NCBI RefSeq assembly: GCF_000003605.2
Contig: NW_003126883.1
Span: forward strand, 1,243,611-1,286,742
Direction: 5' to 3'
DNA from: Saccoglossus kowalevskii
Lineage: Eukaryota; Hemichordata; Enteropneusta; Harrimaniidae
Length of the DNA stretch: 43,132 bases
Of the stretch, positions 23,273 through 35,009 are shown piece after piece. Numbering within the stretch: position 1 is the stretch's first letter; each line of letters starts with the position of its first letter. The position numbers and the translations under genes are program-made. Under the pieces are notes generated by a model. The model was given only the letters and a program-made list of their open reading frames with translations, was not told the origin of the DNA and made no database searches.

Positions 23273-23346
23273 CAAGAGCCGATTATTCCTCCCTTCGCCC
23301 ACGCCCCATTGAACAGTTTAAATCGGCCAGTAGTGATTCGAACATC

Positions 23347-23704
23347 ATGAGTACCGAGGGCAAGCGAGGAGAGTACAACAGGCATTCGTCAGAGGTGGAC
23401 ACCAACAAGGTAGAGAAGGACTTGATCATTCAAGCGCGGAAATTGGTGCAATCCAAAAGTGGTGTTTTCGACCCTGACGAAGAAACGTACCGCGGTAGAT
23501 CACGATCTGTGGATCGCGATAAGGGGCTTCCCACTATACCGAGGCAAGATTCTGATGCCCAGATCCCAACCATGGAAGACAGCTATCGTTCATTATTAAA
23601 AAGTGTCGGCGAAGACCCGAACAGGCAAGGGCTACAGAAGACACCGGAAAGAGCGGCCAAGGCGCTGATGTTTTTCACCAAAGGTTACGAAGAAAAACTA
23701 CAAG
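23347..23704 (+). CDS. GCH1: GCH1 coding exon 1
   Basis: Encodes residues 1-119 from MSTEGKRG to KGYEEKLQ. The first half (about 1-75) is a charged, low-complexity N-terminal extension, variable in the family and regulatory in animals; it includes a basic patch RGRSRSVDR. The conserved fold begins at MEDSYRSLLKSVGEDPNRQG, followed by KTPERAAKALMFFTKGY, which corresponds to human sequence around LGENPQRQGLLKTPWRAA (recalled). The ATG at 23347 is the first in-frame ATG. The frame stays open upstream to 23224 but has no ATG there. The exon ends CAAG then GTATAT, in phase 1. Confidence 0.97.
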
Positions 23705-24347
23705 GTATATGATTCTTTATTTATAATTTTATATGTAAAAGTTAATTTTACTTCATGCTCATAATAATAAATTTATTTAAAAAATAACACTTAGGTAAAT
23801 ACAACAGTAAAGTAGGAAAACAAAATTTAAAAACTTGAAATTAAATTGCTAAGTAAAATGATAAAAAACTATTATAGGGTCATACTTAATGAGAAAAAAA
23901 TAATTGCTTTTTATAGAAGTGAGCTTTGACTATACGAACGGCTCTTCAATTCAGTGATTTCTTTTTGTTCCACGCATAATAGATCACCATAAGTAAACCA
24001 TTCACACAATTGAAAAAAAAAATGTTTTCAATAAAAGCAGTCTAGCACGTTGATTATAATTTCTTTTTGTCTTCATCTTTGAAGGGTTTTATAGAATAGA
24101 ATATTTTGAATCAAAATAATTAGGATATTGATAAATGAGCATCTTCGCACAATGTCAAAAAACATAACAAAACATTAAAAACAAATTAAGGATTATATTA
24201 TTTATATGCCAGCAGGTACAATTGGTTTATAGTTCAACCAACTTTTCCAAACTATGAACAATGAACGCTGTGAGAGAAGAAATCAGTAGGTTTAATTTTT
24301 GTGTATTTGATGTTGCAGAGATATCAGATTACTAGTAGTGTTATTAG
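23705..24347 (+). other. GCH1 intron 1, first part
   Basis: AT-rich, with an AATAATAAATTTATTT stretch near 23765 that resembles a LINE 3' tail. Nothing else recognised. Confidence 0.5.
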
Positions 24348-24965
24348 TTGCGTTCACGCACAGCTCCTTAGCACGGGCTAAGAGGTCAAACTCCTTAGCC
24401 TGTGCTAAGCAAACGTGCGTGAATGCTTAGCACGGGCTAAGGAATGCTAATTACGGATTAATTCCGAATTTAAGATGCAGTCTAGACCCTAGCACGGGCT
24501 AACGAAGTGTGCGCGAACGCTTAGCCCAGGGCTAAGCGCCCTCTGCAGCGATCTTTGGGTGTGAACATTATGCACGTGATCAAATATATCCAATTTTCTC
24601 AGTCCCAAAATGGCAACTGAGCTCAGTGTACACGCTTCCATACGGGTCGCTGTAGTAGAGCGTACAGCAGCTCCAATCGTAAACAAAATAAATTTGGTTC
24701 GCTGTCTACGACATGCATTAATAAAACTCTGTATTCTGTTACGCCGTTGTATACTGTTTCTGTGCATCCAAATAAGTTGGGTCCGTCTTCTCTCGCGTTC
24801 CTGTGCACGTCGCTTCAAAATTAGAACGAAACATGTCAGCAGCAGAAATAGAACCTCGCGCTTGTCATCCATTTTTCGTTCGTAAATAGCGGCTTGCCAA
24901 AGGTCACCGACTGATGGTGCCCCTTAGCCCGTGCTAACAACTGGTCCTCCCTGTGCGTGGACGCA
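24348..24965. mobile_element. Harbinger-like TIR element, 618 bp
   Basis: The ends are inverted: TTGCGTTCACGCACAG on the left, and TTGCGTCCACGCACAG read inward from the right. Flanking TTA/TAG triplets fit a 3-bp target site (left 24344-24347, right 24966-24969), as in PIF/Harbinger. Inside are at least six copies of TTAGCACGGGCTAA or its complement, in both orientations. A minus ORF (24489-24872) begins MDDKREVLFLLLTCFV with Arg-rich QERERRRTQ, vaguely like N-termini of Harbinger proteins, but has no DDE motif. The class assignment is inference. Confidence 0.65.
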
Positions 24966-25524
24966 ATTAGGTCAAGCCGAAATGCAAATATGCTAGATAA
25001 GCCTAAATCAGCTTAAATCTTAGCCCGTATTTCGGGAACACAACTATTGCCGGTCAGCAACTTTTTGTTGTGGTCGGAAATTCTGTCTACTGGGCACTAG
25101 TGGGTAGATTTCTGCACTACAGTATGTTTTAAGCATATGCAACATTTTTGAAACATTTTTTTTCATAAAAAATTAATATCAATTATCAGAATGTTCTTGA
25201 AAACTACATATCATTTTTTCCCATATTTAACCAAACAAAATGATATATAATGAAATGTTACCACAGGCACCAATAAGTTAAAGCAAACCTAAATGTGGCC
25301 TTAATTTATAGTTGTGTATATTCTAAACTGTATTTGAAATAATATTGCAGTGGTTTAATTTTGTTTTAATTATAACTGTAGCTTGGATAGGCATTTGAAG
25401 TGCCATTCATGGAGGGGAATAAATAATGAACGAACATATTTAACATCCGGGTACTTTTCAAAGCTATGATGTTTTAGTATCTGACCACAGTATTCTGAGA
25501 GTGGAAGCCCAATTGCGTTAAAGT
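24966..25524 (+). other. GCH1 intron 1 spacer
   Basis: AT-rich; no feature recognised. Confidence 0.5.
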
Positions 25525-26010
25525 ACCGTACTTCCCCGATCGTAAGCCCTTCCTGAGTATGAAGCACATCCCTCTATTTTTACTAGGTATTTATCGAGTT
25601 AAGGGCATTCACGATTATGAGCCCAGAGTGTTTTTACTGGACGTCAACGATATTCTTTAAAATATGTCGTTGCGTGTAAAAAATGTGTTTCAGTTCATAA
25701 TAATCGTGGTTGGCATGGTAGTTTGGTTCATGCTTTTGTGAGAAAACTCGCATTAATTTCAGAATGCATGGCGAACGTACACAACGTGGTTCACATCCTT
25801 TCTATTCTGTCATTTACTCGAAAAGCCAAAAATGTGATCGTTAAGTCGTGTACCTGGTTATTGGGCATGGTTTACTTTGAGACTATCATGAAAGGCCTAG
25901 GGTTTATTTCACCATAAATTCAGACGGTATGTGAATTGTATTGTAATAAAATGTGTATGTTTTTTATGCATGTTTACATGTTTGTTTCTCCTTTGTAAGT
26001 GTTATGAAAA
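25525..26010. mobile_element. Possible element with TA-CCGTACTTCCCCG left end
   Basis: TACCGTACTTCCCCGATCGT then AAGCCC begins at about 25525 and resembles the small hairpin at 556-622. TA followed by CCGTA is shared with two other families in this window. A matching right end was not found and may be lost in the N gap. The right boundary given is arbitrary. Confidence 0.35.
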
Positions 26011-26174
26011 GTATTATTTTCCCGAGCCCGGCGTGGTGAACGAATAATTTTTTTGGATAATTTTTCATTGTTGGCAAGATGGTTACAGTGTTTAACCCCA
26101 AAACAAAATCATCTTTTCTGAGTTGGTCTTTGAGTATAAGTCATCCCTTACTTTTTCCCCTACGTGTTCATGCC

Positions 26175-26513
26175 NNNNNNNNNNNNNNNNNNNNNNNNNN
26201 NNNNNNNNNNNNNNNNNNNNNNNNNNNNNNNNNNNNNNNNNNNNNNNNNNNNNNNNNNNNNNNNNNNNNNNNNNNNNNNNNNNNNNNNNNNNNNNNNNNN
26301 NNNNNNNNNNNNNNNNNNNNNNNNNNNNNNNNNNNNNNNNNNNNNNNNNNNNNNNNNNNNNNNNNNNNNNNNNNNNNNNNNNNNNNNNNNNNNNNNNNNN
26401 NNNNNNNNNNNNNNNNNNNNNNNNNNNNNNNNNNNNNNNNNNNNNNNNNNNNNNNNNNNNNNNNNNNNNNNNNNNNNNNNNNNNNNNNNNNNNNNNNNNN
26501 NNNNNNNNNNNNN
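26175..26513. other. Assembly gap (339 Ns)
   Basis: Run of N. All open frames crossing it are artefacts. Confidence 1.
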
Positions 26514-27480
26514 ATGGCAAGATGGCACAAACAGAAGTCCTTCGCAGGTTTATGGTTTCTCATTTAAATCATCATAACTCTGAAGATAATCATTTTTGGC
26601 CTAGGTAGTAATAATGGCCGACTATCTGGAGGAAAGACACTATGCAACAAAAGCATGTGTTTCATGGTGTAGTACATTGACTAGGAAATACTACAAAATC
26701 TACAAAAATCCCATCTTTTATGGCCAACAATAATTGGTTTCTGGTCAAGCAGTGTATGTGTTTTTTTCTGGTTCCTGTCAAAATTATTATAAAAATGTCA
26801 TCCATGGTCAAATGATATAAGTTTAGCGTTTAAATCCAGGAGTATACAAGAAAAAAAATGCATGTTGACCACATTTCAATATGCATCTTTTATTCATTGA
26901 TCAAAATGCATGGATAATTAAATTTGTCAGTCAAATCATGGAGGTAAAAAGAGAAGGAGTCACAGCCCAAATAATCCTCCTAAACTTCTTTTGTTTTAGT
27001 CAAGTTTAATCCCATAATTCCCTTTGTCTTATCGTCCTTTCACCCCAGGATCATCGCGTCATTTCTCCCAAGCGTTGCTGCGTACAGTACACATTCCAAG
27101 GTCTTGTTTTATGGTGTCGCAGTAAAAGCCAAAGGACATAAAGCATGCGCAGATCTTTTATACGTAGAGGAATCGTGTTTGTGTGAACGGGAAAGTTGGA
27201 ATTTTGAAAATCGGAAAATTTCTTGTTAAGTTTATGTAATTTTTCGTTTTTCAGCACATTTCCCGTTGTATTTTTGAATCGATAGTATTGTAATGTTTCG
27301 AAACCTTGCTAGTACTGTTTTAAACGTTTTTATTTCAAGAAAAAAACGGCTTTTTAAAAAATAAAAAATAATTTACAATTAACAGAAATCCCGGGAATGT
27401 GCACTTCAGCTAAGCCCCTCTGAGCCAAAACAATAACATTTGTAATTAGCTTAATCCCGCAAATAAACATCGCGTGTACG
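26514..27480 (+). other. GCH1 intron 1 spacer after the gap
   Basis: AT-rich. Around 27040-27200 CpGs are more frequent (CATCGCGTCATT, CATGCGCAGATC). No gene recognised. Confidence 0.4.
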
Positions 27481-27482
27481 TG

Positions 27483-27500
27483 TCCGGTCAAATGACCGGA
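27483..27500. promoter_or_regulatory. Perfect 8+2+8 palindrome
   Basis: TCCGGTCA, AA, TGACCGGA. It lies about 95 bp upstream of the small ORF at 27595 and could be a dimeric factor site such as a nuclear receptor everted or inverted half-site pair (TGACC core). The function is inferred only. Confidence 0.35.
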
Positions 27501-27594
27501 TACACTCACTCGTTGCTGAGAGTTCATCGCATCGCTTTTCTCTACTGTATATTACTGTTCATTTATTTTGTTTTGACCAAGTTTATTTTAAAAA

Positions 27595-27891
27595 ATGGCA
27601 CAGGGAAAAAATTGGAAAAAAAGTGTTCCAATGACAGGCGAAACCTGCAAGTTTCTGAATAGCAGAAACCGTATTTTTTACTACGAAACACAGTCCCTCT
27701 ACGAAACAAAGTCGGACGAGTCGACAACAGACAAGTCGAGTGAAAACCCAAGTGACATCTGCTCCACCGCACTGGAGACTGAAGACACCACCGTAACTAC
27801 CTCGAATGCTGACGATGAGGACACCACTATACTGTCACTGGAGGCTGACGACACAACATCAACATACAGGATGAGCATAATGTCGAAATGA
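27595..27891 (+). CDS. Uncharacterised small acidic Ser/Thr-rich protein, 98 aa
   Basis: An intronless 98-codon frame from ATG to TGA inside GCH1 intron 1, same strand. The first 30 residues are basic/neutral (MAQGKNWKKSVPMTGETCKF). From about residue 40 onward it is rich in Ser, Thr, Asp and Glu, with a loosely repeated pattern: ETEDTTVTTSNADDEDTT, then LEADDTTST. Codons for Thr and Asp vary at third positions (ACC, ACT, ACA; GAC, GAT), which fits coding use better than a low-complexity DNA repeat does. There is no signal peptide, membrane segment or known domain. The upstream sequence holds a palindrome at 27483-27500. It could be a genuine small gene, a retrocopy or an exon of an unseen transcript. 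Confidence 0.4.
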   Translation: MAQGKNWKKSVPMTGETCKFLNSRNRIFYYETQSLYETKSDESTTDKSSENPSDICSTALETEDTTVTTSNADDEDTTILSLEADDTTSTYRMSIMSK

Positions 27892-28314
27892 AACGAACAT
27901 AGCACATGCACGCGGATTAGCTAAGAATACAAGGTAGTCAAAAATAGACTAATCAGGTCCATTGTGTCATGTGGTAGTACGATTTAAGCACAAGACAAGA
28001 AAAGCAAGTTATCTGAGTTTGACTTCACTTCACAAAGAATAGGGTCCGTGGTTTTAAAAAAACATGCAAAATGTCAAATGTTAATCACAGGTTTCTTGAT
28101 CCAAACTGTAAGAACACATCCTGATTTATGGTGTACACTTTAGCATATCCAGTAACATCTACATATGCTATGTTTACACGGCATCATTCTACAGGAGCCG
28201 AGCTTCTGCTTCTGCTTCTTCCCATTGATTAAAAGAATTAAAAACCTTTTGTTTTTGCTGATCACTCTTTTGTCTTTGTTTGCATTGTGTGAATAGATAT
28301 GCCAATGTCTTTTT

Positions 28315-29042
28315 AGCTCCGCTGTTGACTTTGTCGAGCGGAGCTTATCATATGAGTGATTGTCCGTCGTCGTCCGTGTCAATGTTTTACTTTTTCGACT
28401 TCTTCTTGAAAACTACAAGCCTGAATGTGTTGATACTTGGTGTACCTTGGGTAGACCTCTCTCAGATTTGTTCATTTCATGATCATATCTTCAATTCTCT
28501 AATTTTGGTGAATATTTTTGTCATTTTTGGTAAAAAGTGATATTTTCAACTTCTTGTTAAAAACCGCAAGTTCAATTGCTTTGATATTACATATATAGGT
28601 ACTACATGTGGATCTCTCTTAGATTTGTTCATTTTGTAATGATATCTTTAAGTTCTCTAATTTTGGTGAATATTTTTGTCATTTTTGGTAAAAAGTGATA
28701 TTTTCGACTTCTTGTCAAAAACCGCAAGTCCAATTGCTTTGATATTACATATATAGGTACTACATGTGGACCTCTCTCAGATTTGTTCATTTTGTAATGA
28801 TATCGTCAATTCTCTAATTTTGGTAAGTATTTTTGTCATTTTTGGTGAAAAGTGATATTTTCTTCTTGTTAAAAACCACAATCATTTATGGTGAAAAATG
28901 ATATTTTTGAATTCTTGTTGAAAACAGCAAGTCCCATTGCATTGATATCATGCATATTGTTCATTTTCTAATGATATCTTCTGTTCTTTAATTGAAATGT
29001 GCATCGCGAACAGCCGAGCTATCTCAGCCGAGAGGCTGTTTG
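28315..29042 (+). mobile_element. Family-1 hairpin element with about four core units (copy C)
   Basis: Starts at the hairpin AGCTCCGCTGTTGACTTTG (28315-28345), then GTCCGTCGTCGTCCGTGTCA. Units of about 155-160 bp are marked by CTTCTTGTTAAAAACCGCAA (near 28550 and 28710), with shortened units to 28930. It ends CAGCCGAGCTATCTCAGC, then GAGAGGCTG. Confidence 0.88.
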
Positions 29043-29262
29043 TTTAGTGAAAATTGTTGAATATCATAACTACAATGCTGCTTCAACACCTTTTGTGATT
29101 TTGTAGTCTATGTTTTTATGTTGTAACCAGCTATGCATTACAGTGAATCATGTGTGAATCTATGTTTAGTATTTCATCTCTGCAAATGTCACACATACTC
29201 TCAATAATGATCAGACATGTTGTCAGGATATTTCACCTTCATCAGGCAAGTTACAAAATGTC

Positions 29263-29630
29263 AGTCTGTCGGCTGAGATAGCTCCGCTGTTACCAATGCA
29301 CATTACAATTAAAGAACTGAAGATATCGTTAGAAAATGAACAATATGTATACTATCAAAGCAATCGGACTTGCGGTTTTTAACAAGAAGTCGAAAATATC
29401 ACTTTTTACCAAAAATTACAAAAATATTCATCAAAATTAGATAATTGAAGATATCATCACGAAACGAACAAATCTGAGTTAGTTCTACTCAAGGTACATA
29501 CACACCAAGTATTAAAGTATTCAGGCTCGTAGTTTTCAAAGAGAAGTCAAAAAAGTAAAAAGTTGACACGGACGCCGATGGACAATCACTCATTTGATAA
29601 GCTCCGCTTGACTAAGTCGACAGTGGAGCT
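29263..29630 (-). mobile_element. Family-1 hairpin element with a single core unit (copy D)
   Basis: Plus-strand left end CTGTCGGCTGAGATAGCTCC, one core unit (ACTTGCGGTTTTTAACAAG near 29368), then the hairpin at 29600-29630. It is the minimal version of the family, in opposite orientation to copy C and 220 bp from it. Confidence 0.88.
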
Positions 29631-29884
29631 AAAAATGCCATCAATATGCTGCATTAATTATGTCAGTAGATATATACCGGCTTTTTTCTATCCTGGTATT
29701 ATTTATATTTTAGCAAGCGTGTAAACATGACAAATATAAATTACAAAATATAAATTACAGAACTTACGCTGGTTGCATGCAGTGACACTGTTAATAGAAT
29801 TTCTTTGCCATATTGGAGTGTAGACAACATACATTTCGTGCTCTTACATTAATATGGCATGACATGTATGTTGATTTTTTATTA

Positions 29885-31415
29885 CCGTAAAATCTGTATT
29901 AGAAGCCGCATCCCTAATAGAAGTCACACCCATTCATTTTGAATAATTGAGAACCAAAAATTCATCATTGCTCATATGTGTAGATGCTCTAATGGAAGCC
30001 GCATCCCCTCTGTTGCATTGTACCATTTTAATAGAAGCCGCGGATGACATAGAATTCCAGGTGTTAACCAACCTATGTACAAAGGTCTGAAACTAAATGG
30101 AATTCATTGGTGCATTGGTGCGACCAACATAGTAGACTGTGGACAATGTGCATTAAGTGCTGTTGCATTAACAATTTTTGTTTTCTATGTGGATGACATT
30201 GAATCTCAGGTGTTAACCAACTTACCCCTGTGTCTTTATTACAACGCTCCTAACATAATTACGTTGGTCGAAGTCCCCTCTTGCAACACTAAATAGAATT
30301 TGTTGCTGCGATCACTAAGTTGGAATGCGGACAGCGTAAATTTCTTGCTGTAATGCCAATTTATGTACCTGGGAAAAGTCATTCCTTTTGTTGCATGCTT
30401 GAAAGCACAATCTTTTTCAGATCCCTTGACCTAAATAAACTGTCATCTACTTTAAAACAATAATGAAAATACTACCTATTATTCAATGCTAGGAATTTTT
30501 GTGATTCAATGATTTTGTGGCGTTTGTGAAGAAAAAAATTTGTTGCGAATGTCACTGACACACTTCACTTGCTCATATTCCACTTCACTAATGCCTAGCT
30601 ACGATGCTAGTAATATCTCATTATTATGCAGCCTGGAAACTATGTGGCATTCCACTATGCTTATACACCACTCTGCTAACACCTAGCTACAAAATTATCA
30701 TTATGATAATATAAATTATTGGTAATATCTAATTCTTACCATTCAGATTTATGCAAACAACACAGACGTCTCAAGAAATAATTATTGACCAATTAAAATG
30801 TTGTACATTGGGGAAATCTCCATGATCACATTATTTCTGGTGTATGTTAATTGACAACATATTCATTTGACCAGTAGCTGATTACTTTCCTCATTTATAC
30901 ACTCACATAATATTTTATTTTATTGGAAAATCGCCAAAAGACAAACAAGAGACTTTATGTAAGTCTACTAGAAAATTAGAGGTTATCATCATCGGTCACA
31001 AACTGAAATCTAAGCACAGTCGCTTGTAATGAACATTAACATTGTACATAAAATAAGTCTTGTGTATGAAATAGTTTTAAAAGAGTTATTTCTTCATTAC
31101 AACTATGATGACAAACCACAGTACAATGTACTTGTGAATAAATAGAAAAGCACTTCACTTTATAGTTCTGAAGAAGATTAAAACGTTGACAAACAAAATC
31201 AGTAATTTATATATTCCACTTTGTCACTCCGCAGAGCTATGATGTACTGTACAATCTGAATTAGAAGTCGCTGTCAGATGCAACAGTAGGGATGCGTCTT
31301 CTATTTGCGCACCTCTATACACATATGAGAAATGAAAAATGTTTAGTTCTCAATTTTTCAAAAAGAATGGGTGTGGCTTCTATTAGGAATGTAGCTTCTA
31401 ATACAGATTTCACAG
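29885..31415. mobile_element. Long-TIR DNA element, about 1.5 kb
   Basis: The left end starts CCGTAAAATCTGTATTAGAA after TA. The right end is the mutated complement, TTCTAATACAGATTTCACAG. Inverted similarity extends about 175 bp inward on each side: GAAGCCGCATCC, CATTCATTTTGAATAATTG, GCTCATATGTGTAGATG, and their complements at 31250-31400. The centre (30060-31240) has short open frames only (for example 30075-30296), none recognised, so it is probably non-autonomous. Confidence 0.75.
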
Positions 31416-34400
31416 TTCTAGTATAAATCTGTAACATAGATCTTAACCAATATATCACAATTTTAACAATTTGTCTGTCTTCGTAGTGCGGTAGGGCCAA
31501 TCATAGATGTACGAATATGGCGTATTAATGGAATTATACATTTCATACATTCTTTTTGAAAATGTTTCCTACTGAAATTTTAAGTACAACCTTTAGGGCG
31601 ATATATAAAAGCAACTCTTGAGTGCAACAAATGTCAGTAAAGTTAAGTAACTATGACAACACTTCAGTGTCTCGAAGCATAAAGCCAACAAACTACTGCA
31701 TCATCAATTAAACTAAGCTTTTATTCACACAACTAATATGTTTGATAAGTCTTTGTAAGAGGCAGTCTCCATCAATGTTTTACTAACACTCTTAGAATGT
31801 TATATTAAGGGTTTGACGTCAGGGGAAGTAACCAAGTGAAGCTTTACTCCATTTGTAATAATTGTTGCTTCCTGGTTTTTCATTCATTCATTTCTCATCT
31901 GAAGGCCATTGCCTGAGTGAACTCGTTTATTTGGTTGGCAGAATCCTCATAGAAAGATTAGTTTTATTTTTAATATGTTTTACCTTTTCACCACCAGTTC
32001 TCTCTTTTCATTACAAATTCACAAAATAATCCAATTTATAGTCTGCTTTTTCTTTCAAAAATAGCAAACAAAATTTAGTAAAAACTAAAAAATTATTAAA
32101 GCTTTGTTAGTTCGTTCTAAAATTAGGGTTCATTTCAAGAAATATTGAAGAATATAAGAAAAAAAGGGCAAAATAATTTCGCAAGAAAGTCTGATGATGA
32201 AAAACTTAAATTTGATAATGAAATTCAATTTTAATAGTCAAAACATATGTATGGTAGTAGCATGTTTGTCCTATGTTTTGAATATGTTTTTTTTTTCCAG
32301 GAAATATATCTTTTTTCCCCCAATATTTTCTGCTACAAAAATCAGTATATGATTGTATAAAATACTGCCCTATCTGGTTTATCGAATTTCTTTAATTCTA
32401 TGAATATACTAATTTGATGCAGAACACATATTTGGTATTCCCATATGTGGTGCAGAACATAGTTGTCTGTTATGTAGTTATATTTTTACAATTTTGCCCA
32501 TTTTCTCATCCAGAATTATGGCTGCCCCATTAGAGTTTAACGCCATCCCTCACCACAAAGTCAATATTTCTATGGAAACAAGTTTACCTACACACAATTT
32601 TTATTCAATTTTTTTGTCATTTATAATTTGAGGAAATATAATTTATGTTTTCAATTTTACTGGATATTGAAACAAATTAATTTAAAATCATGATCTTAGA
32701 CATTTTACAGTATCATGACAGTTACAATCTGACTGATAAGATTCGTTAACTTTACCCGAGACCCGAGTGTAATTTATAGTACTTGCGACAGTAGCCTAAG
32801 TCAATATTACCGCATATAAAGTTTGCTAAAGTCTTTGCATTTAAAGGTTATTTAGAAGTGTCTGAGTTTGCGATACATTGTGTAATAAGGCAGCTACTTA
32901 AATTTCCTGTCTGAATAGAGCTAAAAAAAAACATTTATGTGTTTAGCCCAGAATGTAAGATATGATATGACAACAGAATAGAGGTCACACAGTAAACTGT
33001 TGTCATTTGAAGGGTTTCAGAGTATGCAATTATGGTATAATACAGTCAAATTTTATGTATAGTGACCACTTAAACAGAACCTCAACCAGCATAGAAATTC
33101 ATTTTTATAATAGGTTGTAATTTGACTCCATGACTCCTGAATTTCTCTGGCAATTTTAATGCATTTCAAATATATGATAATTTATTTTAAATTTAATTTT
33201 AAAAATCATAAATCCTTTTATTTAGCAACTATTTGATTCATATCTATTCATATTTTGATCATTTATTTGTCGGTACATGGTTATGATTGCTTATTTATTT
33301 CGATTTAGTTTAGCTAAACATTGTCTACCTTATTCATTCGGATTAAATGTCCCAAAAGTTATGATCCCTTTGATGAGCCCCAAATTAAATTAAATAATTG
33401 CCAAAATTTTGAAAAATATGCCTCTCAGTGAAAGTTGCCACAGTTGAGATGTATAATTATGTAGATGGACAAGGCTGTAATAGTTTCTCTATGTTTCTGG
33501 TTGCGACTATGCGTTTTATGGATCCCTACCCTTCAAAATCTTTAACAACATTTTTAGATTTTTTTTGATTAGATTTTTTTTATTGTGGCCCAGATCTCAA
33601 AGGTCAAAGAACATGTGACCTATTAATCAACAAAATAAAATTTTATAATTTTTCAAAAAATACATACCAAACCAACAACTTTTGGAAGGAAAATTATGCC
33701 ATTCAGAGGACTATAGAGCACCTGAGTACATGTACAGAAAAATGTGGGCGAGAAAGTCTGTTGGTCAAAATAACAGGCAAAATAGACCGGCCAAAATTAA
33801 AATTGTTGTGGAAATGAATTACAATGTATTGTAAAAGAGAAGATACATTTTAAAGAAAAATTGGATTATGTAACATTATATTATGTACTTTATTCAAAAT
33901 TCACTGTACATGATGTATTTGGTACATACGATAATGTCAGTTTATTTCCTCAATTTGTGTGAACACCATACCAGGTTGAGTGACGGACTGAAGACTAAGG
34001 ATTAAAAACATCTGACGTAAAAAACGAAACATGAATGAAAGTCACAGTGTTGTATGAGACCTCACTGACTGTATTTGTAACACAAATATGCTTGCAAGGT
34101 GACGTAATACTGTGTGTCATATCAATGTTGACACCTGTATTATTTCGTTTCAAAGTGCGACAATGATGCCGGGATTTTGAATTGCTTTATCACATGTTGT
34201 TTGTATTCTTTAAAGTGTCTATGTTGAATGACAATTTAAAAAATGTAATCGTGGTACAGTATACAATTCAAAAAATGCTCAAGAAAGTCTAAGCAGCCTA
34301 CACATTACGAATATCCCCTGCAATTCATAGGTCATTCATGTGATTTTTTTTGTCATTCGCGGCCTTAAAGACTGCTGTTCAGATTGCTTTTCAGACTACC

Positions 34401-34926
34401 ATTTAAATCTTATAATCTTTTTGCATTATATATTACTGTAGTTGGACCGCCTGATTTTTGATAACATAATCGTCCAGTAAATTGAACTCCATTGCACAAA
34501 ATGTTCACATTCAGAAGCTATAAATCCTCCATGATATTTCTTCTCATTTTTATACAAGAAATAAAACTTGATGCTTACCCCTTTCAGCTTTTTTACCTTA
34601 TGTGTATTTTGTTTCCAATGTTTGACATTTTGCAGTACTAAATTACATGTACTTTCATTGGCATTCAGATTCTCCAAACATGTGACTACTTACTCAAAAA
34701 ACCCTCTTACAATTTAAATTTTCATCATTGCAACCTCAAAAATAATTATTCTCGTTCACGGTCCAATTAAAGAAAGGATTAAAGTTCAATGGGACTAGGT
34801 TTAAAAATTCATTTAATTAGGAGAATGAGAAAAAAAAACTTGTATATTTAGATAGTCAAAAGTTACTAATGACACCAATTATCATCTAAAGTAACACTGG
34901 AAAATGGTGCATAAATTGTACACTGC
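31416..34926 (+). other. GCH1 intron 1, AT-rich middle
   Basis: Long AT-rich stretch with no gene or clear repeat recognised. A fragment near 33040 (ACAGTCAAATTTTATGTATA, then GTGACCACTT) resembles a decayed pogo-like terminal repeat. Confidence 0.5.
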
Positions 34927-35009
34927 AACAGTTCCTCTGGCCTAATAATGTAATGTAATGCGTTTACGAAAGCATTTCAAGCGACAGCTGTAAGGCCCGA
35001 GGAACTGTT
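34927..35009. repeat. 83-bp hairpin with AACAGTTCCTC ends
   Basis: AACAGTTCCTCTGGCCT at the left pairs with AGGCCCGAGGAACTGTT at the right. A third, single AACAGTTCCTTG copy sits at about 35268. This is probably a small MITE or the end of a larger element. Confidence 0.65.

Noticed and set aside
23224..23346. Upstream extension of the GCH1 frame by 41 codons
   Set aside because: The extension opens on a GTG and contains no ATG. The first in-frame ATG is at 23347, and a TATA box lies within the extension.
26079..26608. Six open frames across the gap
   Set aside because: They consist mostly of N bases; no coding evidence on either side.
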